From the NCBI RefSeq assembly GCF_000820105.1, contig NZ_CDDB01000087.1:1-63695 (forward strand): a stretch of DNA of 63,695 bases, in the 5' to 3' direction. Position 1 is the first letter of the stretch. Each line of letters begins with the position of its first letter. The notes beneath the pieces are model-generated. The model made no database searches. It saw nothing but the letters and a program-made list of their open reading frames with translations, and was not told the origin of the DNA. Of this stretch, positions 26,261 to 35,946 are shown one piece after another. A program made the translations under genes and the position numbers. Source of the stretch: Aeromonas schubertii. GTDB taxonomy: Bacteria > Pseudomonadota > Gammaproteobacteria > Enterobacterales > Aeromonadaceae.

Positions 26261-27526
26261 TCACTGACTTCCTTGTCTGGCACGGCCAGACTCGGGTTTG
26301 TTGTTATCTTGGGTGGGTGTCAGCCCCCGAATGAGGAGCCAGACACCGCTGCAGGCCATGAGGCCGCAGGCAATATTGATCCAGGCCAGCTCGGCAAAGC
26401 CTTGCAGGGTGCCATCGGGTTGCGAGACCAGATAGCGGGCCGAGAGCAGGCTGCCCAGAGCGGCCGCCACATTGGTGACCGTCCCCTGCAGGGAGAGGAA
26501 GGCGGCGCGCTGATGGGGGGCCGGAATGGCCGCCGTGATGGCCAGGGTGGTGCTCGAGCGTGCCGAGCTCAGCGCCATGAAGAGGGTAAAGAGCAGGATC
26601 ACCGGCACGCCTACCGGCGCGGCAAATCCAGCCCAGGTCAGGGTGAGCAGCAGCAGGCTGGTGACAAGGCTGGTGGCCAGGGCCTGGCCTTTGTCTATCC
26701 AGCGGCCGCACAGGCGCATGGTGGCCATGCTGGCCAGCCCGCCGCAGAGATAGAGGGTCGGGATCCCGGTGCGGGGGAAGGCAAGATTGAACTGGAAATA
26801 GGCGGCAAAGTGGGGGATCAGCAGGAAGTGACCAAACATCTGCAGACTCAGCACCAGCAATGTTCCTTGACAGAGCGGGGCCTTGAGCAGATCACCGATC
26901 CGATTTCCGGCAACTTGCTTGACCGGCAGGGAGGGAAAGCAGAGGGCCGCGAGCAGGGCGAGCAGGAGGCCGCAGCCCCCCAGCAGCAGGAACGGGCTCT
27001 GCCAGCCCCACCACTGGGCCAGGGTCAGGGCCACGGGCACGATCAAGATTGCGGCCAGGGAGAAGGCCATGGCCACATAGGCCAGGCGGCGACCCCGTTC
27101 GGCGGGGGGGACCAAGTCCAGCACGGCGGCCATCACCACGGCACCGAGGGGGCCGGCGACGCAGCCGGAGAGAACAAAGAGAGGCAGCAGCCAGTCACGG
27201 CTCGAGGTCAGTGCGCAGGCCATCAGCAGGGTGAAGCGCAGGCTCAGTAGCAGCAGCAGGGCGCTGCGCCGGTTGAAGCGATCCAGCCAGGGCGCGGCCA
27301 CGAGCCCTGTCAGGGCGGCCCCCAGGGTGGCTCCACCACTGAAGTAACCGGTCTGCTCAGCCGGCATTCCCAGCGCCGTGGCCAGGTCTGGCCCAAGCGG
27401 CATCACCATCATCATGCTACCCATGGATAACATATTGATTAATAAAGCCAGGTGAATGGGAGCCGCCGGGTTGACGCGGGTATGGGCTGGGATCACAAGA
27501 GTCTTCTCGAAGCAAAGAGCCGGCAT
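26261..27526 (-). CDS. MFS transporter, probable siderophore exporter (EntS-like role)
   Basis: 421 aa, about 12 hydrophobic segments, with the MFS loop 2-3 type motif 'APWLDRFNRRSALLLLLSL' and a symmetric second half ('MRLCGRWIDKGQALATSL'). It is the first gene of the minus-strand iron-uptake operon, directly behind a Fur box and 47 bp before the receptor gene. Together with the lack of any other exporter in the locus, this suggests it exports the finished siderophore, as EntS does for enterobactin. Export by sequence alone is not provable. No good ribosome site precedes the ATG. Confidence 0.78.
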   Translation of the reverse strand: MPALCFEKTLVIPAHTRVNPAAPIHLALLINMLSMGSMMMVMPLGPDLATALGMPAEQTGYFSGGATLGAALTGLVAAPWLDRFNRRSALLLLLSLRFTLLMACALTSSRDWLLPLFVLSGCVAGPLGAVVMAAVLDLVPPAERGRRLAYVAMAFSLAAILIVPVALTLAQWWGWQSPFLLLGGCGLLLALLAALCFPSLPVKQVAGNRIGDLLKAPLCQGTLLVLSLQMFGHFLLIPHFAAYFQFNLAFPRTGIPTLYLCGGLASMATMRLCGRWIDKGQALATSLVTSLLLLTLTWAGFAAPVGVPVILLFTLFMALSSARSSTTLAITAAIPAPHQRAAFLSLQGTVTNVAAALGSLLSARYLVSQPDGTLQGFAELAWINIACGLMACSGVWLLIRGLTPTQDNNKPESGRARQGSQ

Positions 27527-27552
27527 TGTAGCCGAGCCTTTTTTTTATGACA

Positions 27553-27571
27553 ACAAATGATAATTGTTTTC
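27553..27571 (-). promoter_or_regulatory. Fur box upstream of the MFS-receptor-ABC operon
   Basis: On the plus strand ACAAATGATAATTGTTTTC matches the Fur consensus at 13 of 19 positions, with an overlapping register GATAATTGTTTTCATTGTT (27559-27577) also at 13. It is ~27 bp upstream of the MFS start codon. Confidence 0.7.
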
Positions 27572-27701
27572 ATTGTTGTTTGTGTTGCTTTGTTTTTCCC
27601 CATATTGGGCATCATCGAGCGGATCGTTTGGCCCTATCGCCCGGGGGCGGTTGGTGTGTGAACGGGGGGAAGGCATAATGGCGGCGCAATAAGGAGAGAT
27701 C

Positions 27702-28544
27702 ATGAAATATATCGGAGCCCACGTCAGCGCCGCCGGCGGCGTGGAGAACACCCTAGCCCGCGCCGAGGCCATCGGCGCCAACGCCTTCGCCCTCTTTACC
27801 AAGAATCAGCGTCAGTGGCAGGCCGCGCCGCTCACGACCAAGTCTATCGATGCCTTCAAGCGCGGCATGGAGCGGGCCGGTTTCCTGCCCGAGCAGGTGC
27901 TGCCCCACGACAGCTACCTCATCAATTTGGGCCACCCCGAGCCCGAGGGACTGGCCAAGTCCCGGGATGCCTTTTTGGACGAGATGCGCCGCTGTGAGCA
28001 GCTGGGGCTCTGTTACCTCAACTTCCACCCCGGCAGCCACCTCGGCAAGTTACCCGAGTCGGTCAGCCTCAAGCTGGTGAGCGAGTCCATCAACTGGACC
28101 CTGGAGCAGACCCAGGGCGTCACGGCCGTGATCGAGAACACGGCGGGCCAGGGAACCAATCTCGGCTGGTCGTTCGAGCAGTTGGCGGCCATCATCGAGG
28201 GCGTCGAGGACAAGTCGCGGGTCGGCATCTGCTTTGACACCTGCCACGCCTTCGCCGCTGGCTATGACCTGCGCACTCCCGAGGGGTGCGAGCAGGTGTT
28301 TGGCGACTTCGAGCGCATGGTGGGCTTTTCGTACCTTAAGGGGATGCACATCAACGGCGCCAAGTGCACCTTCGGCAGCCGGGTCGATCGCCACCACAGC
28401 CTGCGCGAGGGAAATCTCGGTGAGGCGGTGTTCCACTATGTGATGAACGACGCCCGCTTCGATCGCATTCCCCTCATCCTCGAGACCATCGACGAGACCA
28501 TCTGGGGCGAAGAGATCGCCTGGCTGCGTAGCCTGGCGGTTTGA
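27702..28544 (+). CDS. nfo: Endonuclease IV (AP endonuclease)
   Basis: 280 aa, cytoplasmic. Cleaves DNA at abasic sites and oxidised 3' ends in base excision repair. AP2 family motifs: '[19 protein letters not shown]', '[14 protein letters not shown]', 'FHPGSH', '[11 protein letters not shown]', '[13 protein letters not shown]', '[22 protein letters not shown]', 'LILETID'; these include the His/Glu/Asp ligands of the three zinc ions. AAGGAGAG precedes the ATG. It is unrelated to the neighbouring siderophore genes and is divergently placed from their operon. Confidence 0.97.
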   Translation: MKYIGAHVSAAGGVENTLARAEAIGANAFALFTKNQRQWQAAPLTTKSIDAFKRGMERAGFLPEQVLPHDSYLINLGHPEPEGLAKSRDAFLDEMRRCEQLGLCYLNFHPGSHLGKLPESVSLKLVSESINWTLEQTQGVTAVIENTAGQGTNLGWSFEQLAAIIEGVEDKSRVGICFDTCHAFAAGYDLRTPEGCEQVFGDFERMVGFSYLKGMHINGAKCTFGSRVDRHHSLREGNLGEAVFHYVMNDARFDRIPLILETIDETIWGEEIAWLRSLAV

Positions 28545-28560
28545 GGGCGGGTTCGCCTGG

Positions 28561-28602
28561 CGATAGCAAGAGGGCAGCCATCCGGCTGCCCTCTTGCTAT
28601 CG
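28561..28602. terminator. Perfect 19-bp stem between nfo and mfd
   Basis: CGATAGCAAGAGGGCAGCC, an ATCC loop and its exact reverse complement lie between the convergent nfo and mfd genes. There is no T-run on either side, so it is an unusual bidirectional terminator or a transcript-end stabiliser. Confidence 0.7.
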
Positions 28603-28604
28603 AC

Positions 28605-31600
28605 TCACGCCATCTTGTGGCGGGAGAGTTCGGCGAGCAGATCGCCGACCACCCTCAGGCGGCTCTCGCGATCGCCGGTCACCACGTTAAAGCGCAGCCG
28701 GCTCGGCCCCTCCATCTTGTAGATGCGTGGCTGCTCGGTGAGCAGGCGCACCAGGAAGGTGGGGTCGACCGTGGTCTTCTCGGAAAAGTCCAGATAGCCG
28801 CCGCGCTCGCTCATCTCCAGGCGCTTGATCCCGAGGCGGGTTGCCCCAAGGCGCATGGCCGCGATCTCGAGCAGGGTCTTGGTCGCCTCGGGCAGCAGGC
28901 CGAAGCGATCGATAAGCTCCACTTTCAGCTCATCGAGCTCCTCTTGCGAGGTACAGCTGGCGATCCGCTTGTAGGTGGACAGACGCATGTTAACGTCCGG
29001 CAGGTAGTCGTCGGGCAACAGGGCCGGCAGGCGCAGCTCCACCTCGGTGTGATCCGAGAGCAGGGTGTCGAGGGAGGGCTCCTTGCCACTCTTGAGCGCC
29101 TCGACCGCCTGCTCCAGCATCTCCATGTAGAGGGTGAAGCCCACCGACTCGATCTGACCGCTCTGATCGTCGCCGAGTAGCTCACCGGCGCCGCGGATCT
29201 CCAGATCGTGGGTGGCCAGGGCAAAGCCCGCACCGAGATCTTCGAGCGACGCGATCGCCTCGAGCCGCTTGGCCGCATCCTTGGTCATCAGCTTGGGATG
29301 AGGGGTGAGCAGATAGGCATAGGCCTGGTGGTGGGAGCGCCCGACCCGACCGCGCAGCTGGTGCAACTGGGCCAACCCCAGATGATCGGCCCGGTCCATG
29401 ATGATGGTGTTGGCGCTCGGCACGTCGATGCCGGTCTCTATGATAGTGGTGCACACCAGCAGGTTGAAACGCTGGTGGTAGAAATCCGACATGATCCGCT
29501 CGAGCTCACGCTCGCGCATCTGGCCGTGGGCCACCGAGATACGGGCCTCGGGGATCAGCTCGGCCAGATCGCCGGCGCACTTGTCGATGCTCTCCACGTC
29601 GTTGTGCAGGTAGTAGACCTGACCGCCACGCTTCAACTCCCGCAGCACCGCCTCGCGCACCACGGCCGGGTCGTGCTGGCGCACGAAGGTCTTGATGGCC
29701 AGTCGCTTGGCGGGTGGTGTGGCGATGATGGAGAGATCGCGCATCCCCGACATGGCCATGTTGAGGGTGCGCGGGATCGGGGTGGCGGTCAGGGTCAAGA
29801 TGTCCACATCGGCCCGCAGGGCCTTGATTTTCTCCTTCTGGCGCACCCCGAACCTGTGCTCCTCATCGACGATGAGCAGGCCCAGATCCTTGAAGGTGAG
29901 ATCCGAGCCCAAGAGCTTGTGGGTGCCGATGATGATGTCGACCTTGCCCTCTTTGAGATCGGCCAGCACGGCGCTCTGCTCCCTGGCGGAGCGAAAGCGG
30001 CTCAATACCTCGACCCGCACCGGCCAGTTGGCGAAGCGGTCGCGGAAGTTGTCATAGTGCTGCTGGGCGAGCAAGGTGGTGGGCACCAGCACCGCCACCT
30101 GCTTGCCCCCGTGCACGGCCACAAAGGCGGCGCGCATGGCCACCTCTGTCTTGCCAAAACCCACGTCGCCACACACCAGACGGTCCATGCTCTTGCCCTG
30201 GCACATGTCGCCGAGCACGGCGTTGATGGCATTGAGCTGATCCTCGGTCTCCTCAAACGGGAAGCCGGCCGCAAACTGGCGGTAGGCATCCTTGTCGTGG
30301 CGGAAGGCAAAGCCGCTGCGTGCCGCCCGGTGGGCGTAGATGTCGAGCAGCTCGGCCGCCACATCGCGCACCTTTTCGGCGGCCTTGCGTTTGGCGCGAG
30401 CCCAGGTCTCACCGCCGAGCTTGTGACAGGGGGGATTGTCCGAGCCCGTGTAGCGGCTGATGAGATGGAGGCTGGTGACCGGCACGAAGAGTTTGTCGCC
30501 ACCGGCATACTCCAGAGTCAGGAATTCGGTGGGCAGGCCGCCGGCGGTGAGGGTCTCGAGTCCCAGATAACGACCGATACCGTGATCCAGATGCACCACG
30601 CTCTGACCCTGAGTGAGCTCGCCGAGGTTACGGATCACCGCATCCGAGCTCAGTTGCTTGGCGCGCTCTCGCTTGCGCTGGCTGCGCACCCGACCACCGA
30701 GCAGCTCGCTCTCGGTGATGATGGCAAGCTCTCCCCCCGGCAGGATCAGACCCCCCTCGAGGGGGCAGACCAGGATGGCGAGGGGATCGCTACCGGCAAA
30801 GAAGTGATCCAGCGTGGGCACGGTGGCGGGTCTGAGATCGATACGGGCCAACAGATCCTTTAACGCCTCGCGCCGTCCTTCACTGGGCACCGTAAACAGG
30901 ACGCGACCGGCAAAGCCTTGCAAAAAGTGCTGCAGGGCGGCCAGGGGTTGCTCCTGGCTGTGATCCAGGGTGAGTTCGGGCAGGCGGGTCAGTCCCAGAT
31001 CGTGGGGGGTATCGCTCCCCTCCTGCAGCGCCACCCAGCCATACTGGCCCAGGCTGGCAAAGAGCTGCTCAACCGGCAGATAGAGGGCCATGGGGGGGAG
31101 CAGGGGTCGGCTCTGATCCCAACGGCGCTCTTCGTAACGCTGCTGAATATCTCCCCAGAAGCGCCCGGCGGCGGCATAGGTATCGCCGACCGTGATGAGC
31201 AGACTGTCGGCGGGGAGATAATCAAACAGGTGCGCCGTCTCGTCGAAAAAGAGCGGCAGATAGTACTCGATACCGGCCGGCCAGCGACCCTTGCTCACCT
31301 CCTGATAGATGGCCCCGTCGGCGCGGGAGATCTCGAAATGCTCCCGATAGTGGCCACGGAAACGCTCGATGGCCGCCTCGTCGGTGGGAAACTCCCGGGC
31401 CGGCAGCAGATTGACCCGCTCGATGGGCTCCCGTGAGCGCTGGGTCTCGGGGTCGAAGGGGCGGATGGAGTCCACCTCGTCGTCGAAGAAGTCGATGCGA
31501 TAGGGGCTCTGGCTCCCCATGGGGAAGAGATCGAGCAGGGAGCCGCGGGCGGCAAACTCCCCGTGCTCGAGCACCTGCTCTACCGCCACGTAACCCGCCT

Positions 31601-32048
31601 CGGCAAGGCGTGAACGCAGCCCCTGCAGGGAGAGGCGCTGCCCCTGTTTGAGCTGCAGGCTGAAGCGGTCCAGATAGCTGCGAGGAGGGCAGCGCAGCAT
31701 CAGGGTGGTCACCGGGACTATGATGATGCCCCGTGCCATGGTCGGGAGACGATAGAGGGTCTCGAGACGCTGGGAGAGGATGTCCTGGTGGGGCGAGAAG
31801 GTGTCGTAGGGCAGCGTTTCCCAGTCCGGGAAGAGCAGCACGGGACAGTCGCTCCCCTCGAGCAGGAAGGCAAGTTCCTGTTCGAGACGCAGGGCGCTCG
31901 GGGTATCGGCGGTGACCAGCAGCAGGGGGCGGTCATGCTGGTGGGCCAGCTCACCGATGGTCAGGGCAAGGGCACAACCGGTGAGGTTGCCTATGGTCAG
32001 TTTGAGACCGGCCTTGCGGGGCAAGGCCGGTAGAGAGAGTCGAGTCAT
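28605..32048 (-). CDS. mfd: Transcription-repair coupling factor Mfd
   Basis: 1147 aa. Removes RNA polymerase stalled at DNA lesions and recruits UvrA. N-terminal UvrB-like region, RNA-polymerase-interacting domain ('GQSVVHLDHGIGRYLGLETL' ~ residue 480), then a RecG-like translocase: Walker A 'CGDVGFGKTEVAMRAAF', DEEH box 'LLIVDEEHRFGVRQKE', 'TLTATPIPRTLNMAMSGMRDLS', 'QLRGRVGRSHHQAYAYLL', and a C-terminal domain with 'LPDDYLPDVNMRLSTYKRI'. Full length for the family. It starts 9 bp after the PilZ-like gene, so the two are likely co-transcribed. Confidence 0.97.
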   Translation of the reverse strand: MTRLSLPALPRKAGLKLTIGNLTGCALALTIGELAHQHDRPLLLVTADTPSALRLEQELAFLLEGSDCPVLLFPDWETLPYDTFSPHQDILSQRLETLYRLPTMARGIIIVPVTTLMLRCPPRSYLDRFSLQLKQGQRLSLQGLRSRLAEAGYVAVEQVLEHGEFAARGSLLDLFPMGSQSPYRIDFFDDEVDSIRPFDPETQRSREPIERVNLLPAREFPTDEAAIERFRGHYREHFEISRADGAIYQEVSKGRWPAGIEYYLPLFFDETAHLFDYLPADSLLITVGDTYAAAGRFWGDIQQRYEERRWDQSRPLLPPMALYLPVEQLFASLGQYGWVALQEGSDTPHDLGLTRLPELTLDHSQEQPLAALQHFLQGFAGRVLFTVPSEGRREALKDLLARIDLRPATVPTLDHFFAGSDPLAILVCPLEGGLILPGGELAIITESELLGGRVRSQRKRERAKQLSSDAVIRNLGELTQGQSVVHLDHGIGRYLGLETLTAGGLPTEFLTLEYAGGDKLFVPVTSLHLISRYTGSDNPPCHKLGGETWARAKRKAAEKVRDVAAELLDIYAHRAARSGFAFRHDKDAYRQFAAGFPFEETEDQLNAINAVLGDMCQGKSMDRLVCGDVGFGKTEVAMRAAFVAVHGGKQVAVLVPTTLLAQQHYDNFRDRFANWPVRVEVLSRFRSAREQSAVLADLKEGKVDIIIGTHKLLGSDLTFKDLGLLIVDEEHRFGVRQKEKIKALRADVDILTLTATPIPRTLNMAMSGMRDLSIIATPPAKRLAIKTFVRQHDPAVVREAVLRELKRGGQVYYLHNDVESIDKCAGDLAELIPEARISVAHGQMRERELERIMSDFYHQRFNLLVCTTIIETGIDVPSANTIIMDRADHLGLAQLHQLRGRVGRSHHQAYAYLLTPHPKLMTKDAAKRLEAIASLEDLGAGFALATHDLEIRGAGELLGDDQSGQIESVGFTLYMEMLEQAVEALKSGKEPSLDTLLSDHTEVELRLPALLPDDYLPDVNMRLSTYKRIASCTSQEELDELKVELIDRFGLLPEATKTLLEIAAMRLGATRLGIKRLEMSERGGYLDFSEKTTVDPTFLVRLLTEQPRIYKMEGPSRLRFNVVTGDRESRLRVVGDLLAELSRHKMA

Positions 32049-32057
32049 GGGGCTGGA

Positions 32058-32639
32058 TCAGGTATTGCGATGGCGCTCTGAGGCGCGCTGTTTAAGCTGA
32101 CGGGACTGGATATGCAGGCTGGCGCGAACCAGCAGCTCCCGATCCTCGTCACGGATACAGGCATAGTCGAGTTCCACATGGTGGCCATGCTCCCCCCTGG
32201 TGACCCCCTTGACACGACCATAGCAATAGACGGCCGAGGCCTCCTCGCGCAGGAAGATCTTGAGGCGGACCAGCTGGCCGCTCTTGGGGGGCTCACCGTG
32301 GCCCTCGAAGGGGAAGAGATAGTGCAGCTCACCGCCACCCAGGCGCAGGGTGTGGAAGCGATGCTCAGGGTGATCCTGCACCGCCAGCACATAGCCCATG
32401 ATGAGGTCTATCTTGCGCGACTGCTGGTTGATCACCTCGATAAGATCTTGCAGGTGCTCGCTCCCCTGGGCTCGCATCAGTCGGCTGGTACCCAGATCGA
32501 TCGCCGAGATCGCCGATGCGATGCGAAACGGCTCCGGCATCTCGGCTTCCAGCTCGGCGATGGAGGGAAGGTAATCCCCCTGAACCGGAATCACATTGAC
32601 CGGCAGCGAGTGGACGACACTGAAGAACTCTTCGTGCAT
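32058..32639 (-). CDS. PilZ-like domain protein, 193 aa
   Basis: Cytoplasmic, no membrane segment. It resembles the PilZ-type proteins found beside mfd/lolC in related gammaproteobacteria: 'EFFSVVHSLPVNVIPVQGDYLPSIAELEAEMP' at the start, a central beta-rich part ('HRFHTLRLGGGELHYLFPF', 'GQLVRLKIFLREEASAVYCYGRV') and a basic C-terminus ('RDEDRELLVRASLHIQSRQLKQR'). I cannot find a clean RxxxR...D/NxSxxG signature, so c-di-GMP binding is not established. Co-directional with mfd and divergent from lolC. Confidence 0.6.
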   Translation of the reverse strand: MHEEFFSVVHSLPVNVIPVQGDYLPSIAELEAEMPEPFRIASAISAIDLGTSRLMRAQGSEHLQDLIEVINQQSRKIDLIMGYVLAVQDHPEHRFHTLRLGGGELHYLFPFEGHGEPPKSGQLVRLKIFLREEASAVYCYGRVKGVTRGEHGHHVELDYACIRDEDRELLVRASLHIQSRQLKQRASERHRNT

Positions 32640-32714
32640 GGCGGCTATCCCTTGTTGTCATGGACGGTTTCCCATTATTATCCGGTATCTTATTTTCTTG
32701 GCAACGGCAGATCC

Positions 32715-33950
32715 TTGAAGACCGGACTTTTTCAGCCACTTGCGCTGGCCATCGGCCTGCGATACGCAGGGTCACGACGCAGTAACCGTTTCGTCTCCTT
32801 CATCTCCCTCTTCTCTACCTTCGGCATCGCCATCGGGGTCGCCGCCCTGATGGTGGTGATTTCGGTCATGAATGGCTTCGAAGGGCAGCTCAAGGGACGC
32901 ATCCTGGGGGTTATTCCCCAGGTGGTCGTGACCGGTAGCGAGGGGCGTCTGGTGCCCCCGGCGGGATTGGCCGATACCCTGTCGGCCCTGCCTCATGTGC
33001 AGGCGGTGGCCCCCATGCTGGCCACCGAGGGAATGCTGCAGAGCCCGGGAGAGCTGACCGGCGTCAGCGTGCAGGGGATCGACCCGAAGCGCTGGCCCGC
33101 CGATGACCTGCTCCATCGCCAGATGCAGACCGGCACTCTGGATACCCTGACACCGGGCAGCTATCACATCGTGCTGGGGCAAGGGGTCGCCCGAACCCTG
33201 GGAGTGAGCCTGGGTGACCAGGTGCGACTGCTGCTGACCGAGGGGAGCCGCTATACCCCCTTTGGCCGAGTGCCCGCCCAGCGCCTCTTTACCGTCTCCG
33301 GTATTTTCGGGGTGGGTGCCGATGTGGATAACCAGATAGCCCTGATCAATTTGAGCGATGCCAAGCGCCTGCTGCGCCTGCCCGCCGAGGAGGTGGGCGG
33401 TCTGCGCCTGTGGCTCGACGATGCCTTCGCCGTCGATAGTGTGGTGAGCCAGCCGCTGCCCGAGAAGCTGGCCTGGCAGGACTGGCGCCGGGAGCGAGGT
33501 GAGCTGTTCCAGGCGGTGGCCATGGAGAAGCGCATGATGGGGCTGATGCTGGTGCTCATCATCGCCGTGGCCACCTTTAACATCCTCTCGGCCCTGGTCA
33601 TGGTGGTCGGCGATAAAGAGAGCGAGGTCGCCATCCTGCGTACCATGGGGATGACAGAATCGGCCGTGGTGCACATCTTCATGGTGCTCGGCGCCTCGAG
33701 CGGGGTCGTCGGTGCCCTGGCGGGGGGATTGGCCGGACTGGCCCTGACCCTGGGTCTCAACCCCCTGCTCAGCGCCATCGGTCTCAACCTCTATATGGCC
33801 GCAGGGGGGGCAGGCTTGCCGGTCATCGTCGAACCCCTGCAGGTGGCGGTAATTCTGCTCGGTGCCGTGCTCCTGAGCTTTAGCGCCACCCTCTATCCTG
33901 CCGCCCGTGCCGCTCGTGTGCGTCCGGCCCAGGCCCTTCGTTATGAATAA
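32715..33950 (+). CDS. lolC: Lipoprotein-releasing ABC transporter permease LolC
   Basis: 411 aa inner-membrane protein that, with LolD and LolE, extracts outer-membrane lipoproteins and hands them to LolA. The frame is open well upstream, but the product homologous to LolC begins at a TTG codon ('[25 protein letters not shown]'); no better start is visible. Features: N-terminal membrane segment ('[21 protein letters not shown]'), a large periplasmic domain, and three C-terminal segments ('[25 protein letters not shown]' and following). First gene of lolCDE; the TTG start may limit expression. Confidence 0.9.
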   Translation: MKTGLFQPLALAIGLRYAGSRRSNRFVSFISLFSTFGIAIGVAALMVVISVMNGFEGQLKGRILGVIPQVVVTGSEGRLVPPAGLADTLSALPHVQAVAPMLATEGMLQSPGELTGVSVQGIDPKRWPADDLLHRQMQTGTLDTLTPGSYHIVLGQGVARTLGVSLGDQVRLLLTEGSRYTPFGRVPAQRLFTVSGIFGVGADVDNQIALINLSDAKRLLRLPAEEVGGLRLWLDDAFAVDSVVSQPLPEKLAWQDWRRERGELFQAVAMEKRMMGLMLVLIIAVATFNILSALVMVVGDKESEVAILRTMGMTESAVVHIFMVLGASSGVVGALAGGLAGLALTLGLNPLLSAIGLNLYMAAGGAGLPVIVEPLQVAVILLGAVLLSFSATLYPAARAARVRPAQALRYE

Positions 33951-33966
33951 ATTGGAAGTTGCAAGC

Positions 33967-34656
33967 ATGTCGATGAACAAGCCGTTGCTGGAGTGCCTGG
34001 CCATTAACCATGTCTATCGGGAGGGAACGCTTGAGACTCCGGTGCTCAAGGGGATCGATCTCAGCGTGGCACAGGGGGAGATGCTGGCGGTGGTCGGCAG
34101 CTCGGGTTCGGGCAAGAGTACCCTGCTGCACCTGCTCGGAGCCCTGGATACCCCTACCTCTGGGAAGGTGCTGTTTCGCGGCCAGGATATCCACGGCTGG
34201 AGCAGCGGCGAGCAGGCCCGTTTCCGTAACCGGGAGCTGGGGTTTGTCTACCAGTTCCATCACCTGCTCTCGGAGTTCAGCGCCCTGGAGAACGCCGCCA
34301 TGCCCCTGCTCATCGGCGGCGCCAGCGTCAAGGAGGCGAGCGACAAGGCGGCGGCCATGCTGGCACGGGTCGGTCTCTCCCATCGACTCCATCACAGGCC
34401 CTCCGAACTCTCCGGTGGTGAGCGCCAGCGAGTGGCCATCGCCCGCGCCCTGGTCGGGGAGCCGAGCCTGGTGCTGGCCGACGAGCCGACCGGTAACCTG
34501 GATCACGCCAGCGCCACCGCCGTCTACGAGCTCTTGTGCGAGCTTAACCGTGAGCTGGGCACCGCCTTCGTGGTGGTGACCCACGATCTGGGCCTGGCGG
34601 CCAAGCTGCATCGCCGGGTCACCCTGGTGAGCGGCGTGATGGCGGAGGTTGCCTGA
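33967..34656 (+). CDS. lolD: Lipoprotein-releasing ABC transporter ATPase LolD
   Basis: 229 aa ATPase: Walker A '[18 protein letters not shown]', '[22 protein letters not shown]' (the LolD-type Q-loop region), signature '[16 protein letters not shown]', Walker B '[12 protein letters not shown]', 'VVTHDLGLA'. ATG 33967 was chosen because GGAAG lies about 8 nt before it and the length fits LolD (233 aa in E. coli). An ATG at 33943 overlapping the lolC stop is an alternative. It is coupled to lolE through TGATG. Confidence 0.94.
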   Translation: MSMNKPLLECLAINHVYREGTLETPVLKGIDLSVAQGEMLAVVGSSGSGKSTLLHLLGALDTPTSGKVLFRGQDIHGWSSGEQARFRNRELGFVYQFHHLLSEFSALENAAMPLLIGGASVKEASDKAAAMLARVGLSHRLHHRPSELSGGERQRVAIARALVGEPSLVLADEPTGNLDHASATAVYELLCELNRELGTAFVVVTHDLGLAAKLHRRVTLVSGVMAEVA

Positions 34657-35891
34657 TGTTCAAGCCGCTGCCCCTCTTTCTGGGCCTGCGCTACAGCCGT
34701 TCACGCCAGCGTAACGGTTTCATCTCGTTTATCTCGGCCTCGTCGCTTATCGGCATTGCCCTCGGGGTGATGGCGCTCATCCTCGGTCTCTCGGCCATGA
34801 ACGGTTTCGAGCGTGAGCTCAAAAACCGGGTGCTGACCGTGATCCCCCAGGGGGAGCTCGATGCGGTCGAATCGCCCATCGCCGACTGGCCCGGGCTAAG
34901 AGAGTATCTGCTGGCCCAGCCCGGGGTGGCGGCGGTGAGCCCCGTCATCCGCATCAACGGCCTGCTCGAGAGCGGCAACCACCTCAAGGGGGTGCAGCTG
35001 CGCGCCATCCTGCCCGAGTATGAGGAGCAGATCTCCGATGCCGACGAGTACATGACCGGCAAGGGATTCGCCGAGCTTGAGGAGGGGGAGAACGGGGTCA
35101 TTCTGGGCGCCGCCATCGCCCGCAAGCTGGGCCTCAAGGTGGGCGATACGGTGGGGCTGCTGATGCCCGAGGGCGGTGAGGGGATCAAGCAACCCAGACG
35201 CCAGCTGCTCAAGGTGGTGGGGCTGCTCGAAATAGGTGGCCAGCTCGATGGCCTGCTTGGCTTCATGCACCTGGCCGATGCCCAGAGCATCACGGGAATG
35301 GGGAGCGCGGTCACGGGCTTTAGCCTCAAGGTGGATGACGTATTCAAGGCGCAATCCATCACCGTGGCCGCCGCCAGCAAGTTTCCCCACCACGTCTATA
35401 TCCGCAGCTGGATGAACAGCCAGGGCTATCTCTATCAGGATATCCAGATGGTGCGTACCGTCATGGTGGTGGTGATGCTGATGGTGGTGGCGGTGGCTTG
35501 CTTTAACATCGTCTCGACCCTGGTGATGTCGGTCAATGAGAAGCGCGGGGAGATCGCTATCCTCAAGACCATGGGGGCGAGCGCGGCCCAGATCCGCCAG
35601 ACCTTCGTCATCCAGGGGATGGTCAATGGTGTGCTCGGTGCCCTGCTCGGCGCCCTGCTCGGCGGAGTGCTCTCCGAGTATCTCACCCCCATCATGGGAG
35701 GGCTGGAGCGTCTCATCGGCCATCGCTTCCTCAACCCCGAGATCTATTTCATCGACTTTTTACCCACCGAGCTGCACTGGCTCGATCTGGGGCTGGTCAC
35801 GGGAGCCGCTATCCTGATGAGTTTTATCGCCACCCTCTACCCGGCGTGGCGGGCCAGCGGCCTGGTACCGGCCAGGGAGCTGGGGCGCTAG
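34656..35891 (+). CDS. lolE: Lipoprotein-releasing ABC transporter permease LolE
   Basis: 411 aa. Same fold as LolC: an N-terminal segment ('LIGIALGVMALILGLSAMNGFERELKNRVL'), a periplasmic domain, and three C-terminal membrane segments ('TVMVVVMLMVVAVACFNIVSTLVMSV' and onward). The 'SAMNGFEREL' stretch is characteristic of LolC/LolE. ATG overlaps the lolD stop. Named LolE from its third place in the operon. Confidence 0.93.
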   Translation: MFKPLPLFLGLRYSRSRQRNGFISFISASSLIGIALGVMALILGLSAMNGFERELKNRVLTVIPQGELDAVESPIADWPGLREYLLAQPGVAAVSPVIRINGLLESGNHLKGVQLRAILPEYEEQISDADEYMTGKGFAELEEGENGVILGAAIARKLGLKVGDTVGLLMPEGGEGIKQPRRQLLKVVGLLEIGGQLDGLLGFMHLADAQSITGMGSAVTGFSLKVDDVFKAQSITVAAASKFPHHVYIRSWMNSQGYLYQDIQMVRTVMVVVMLMVVAVACFNIVSTLVMSVNEKRGEIAILKTMGASAAQIRQTFVIQGMVNGVLGALLGALLGGVLSEYLTPIMGGLERLIGHRFLNPEIYFIDFLPTELHWLDLGLVTGAAILMSFIATLYPAWRASGLVPARELGR

Positions 35892-35910
35892 GGGCGCACA
35901 GGGTGATGAG

Positions 35911-35937
35911 GAGGGAGGCCACTGGCCTCCCTCTTTT
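35911..35937 (+). terminator. Terminator after lolCDE
   Basis: GAGGGAGGCC-ACT-GGCCTCCCTC followed by TTTT: a 10-bp GC-rich stem 19 nt after the lolE stop. Confidence 0.9.
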
Positions 35938-35946
35938 CATGGGTGC

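Noticed and set aside
24177-26267. 696-codon plus-strand frame over the receptor gene
   Set aside because: Opposite strand has signal peptide, TonB box, plug and barrel motifs; this frame has none.
32112-32714. Upstream extension of the lolC frame
   Set aside because: The extension is antisense to the PilZ-like gene, and LolC homology begins at 32715.
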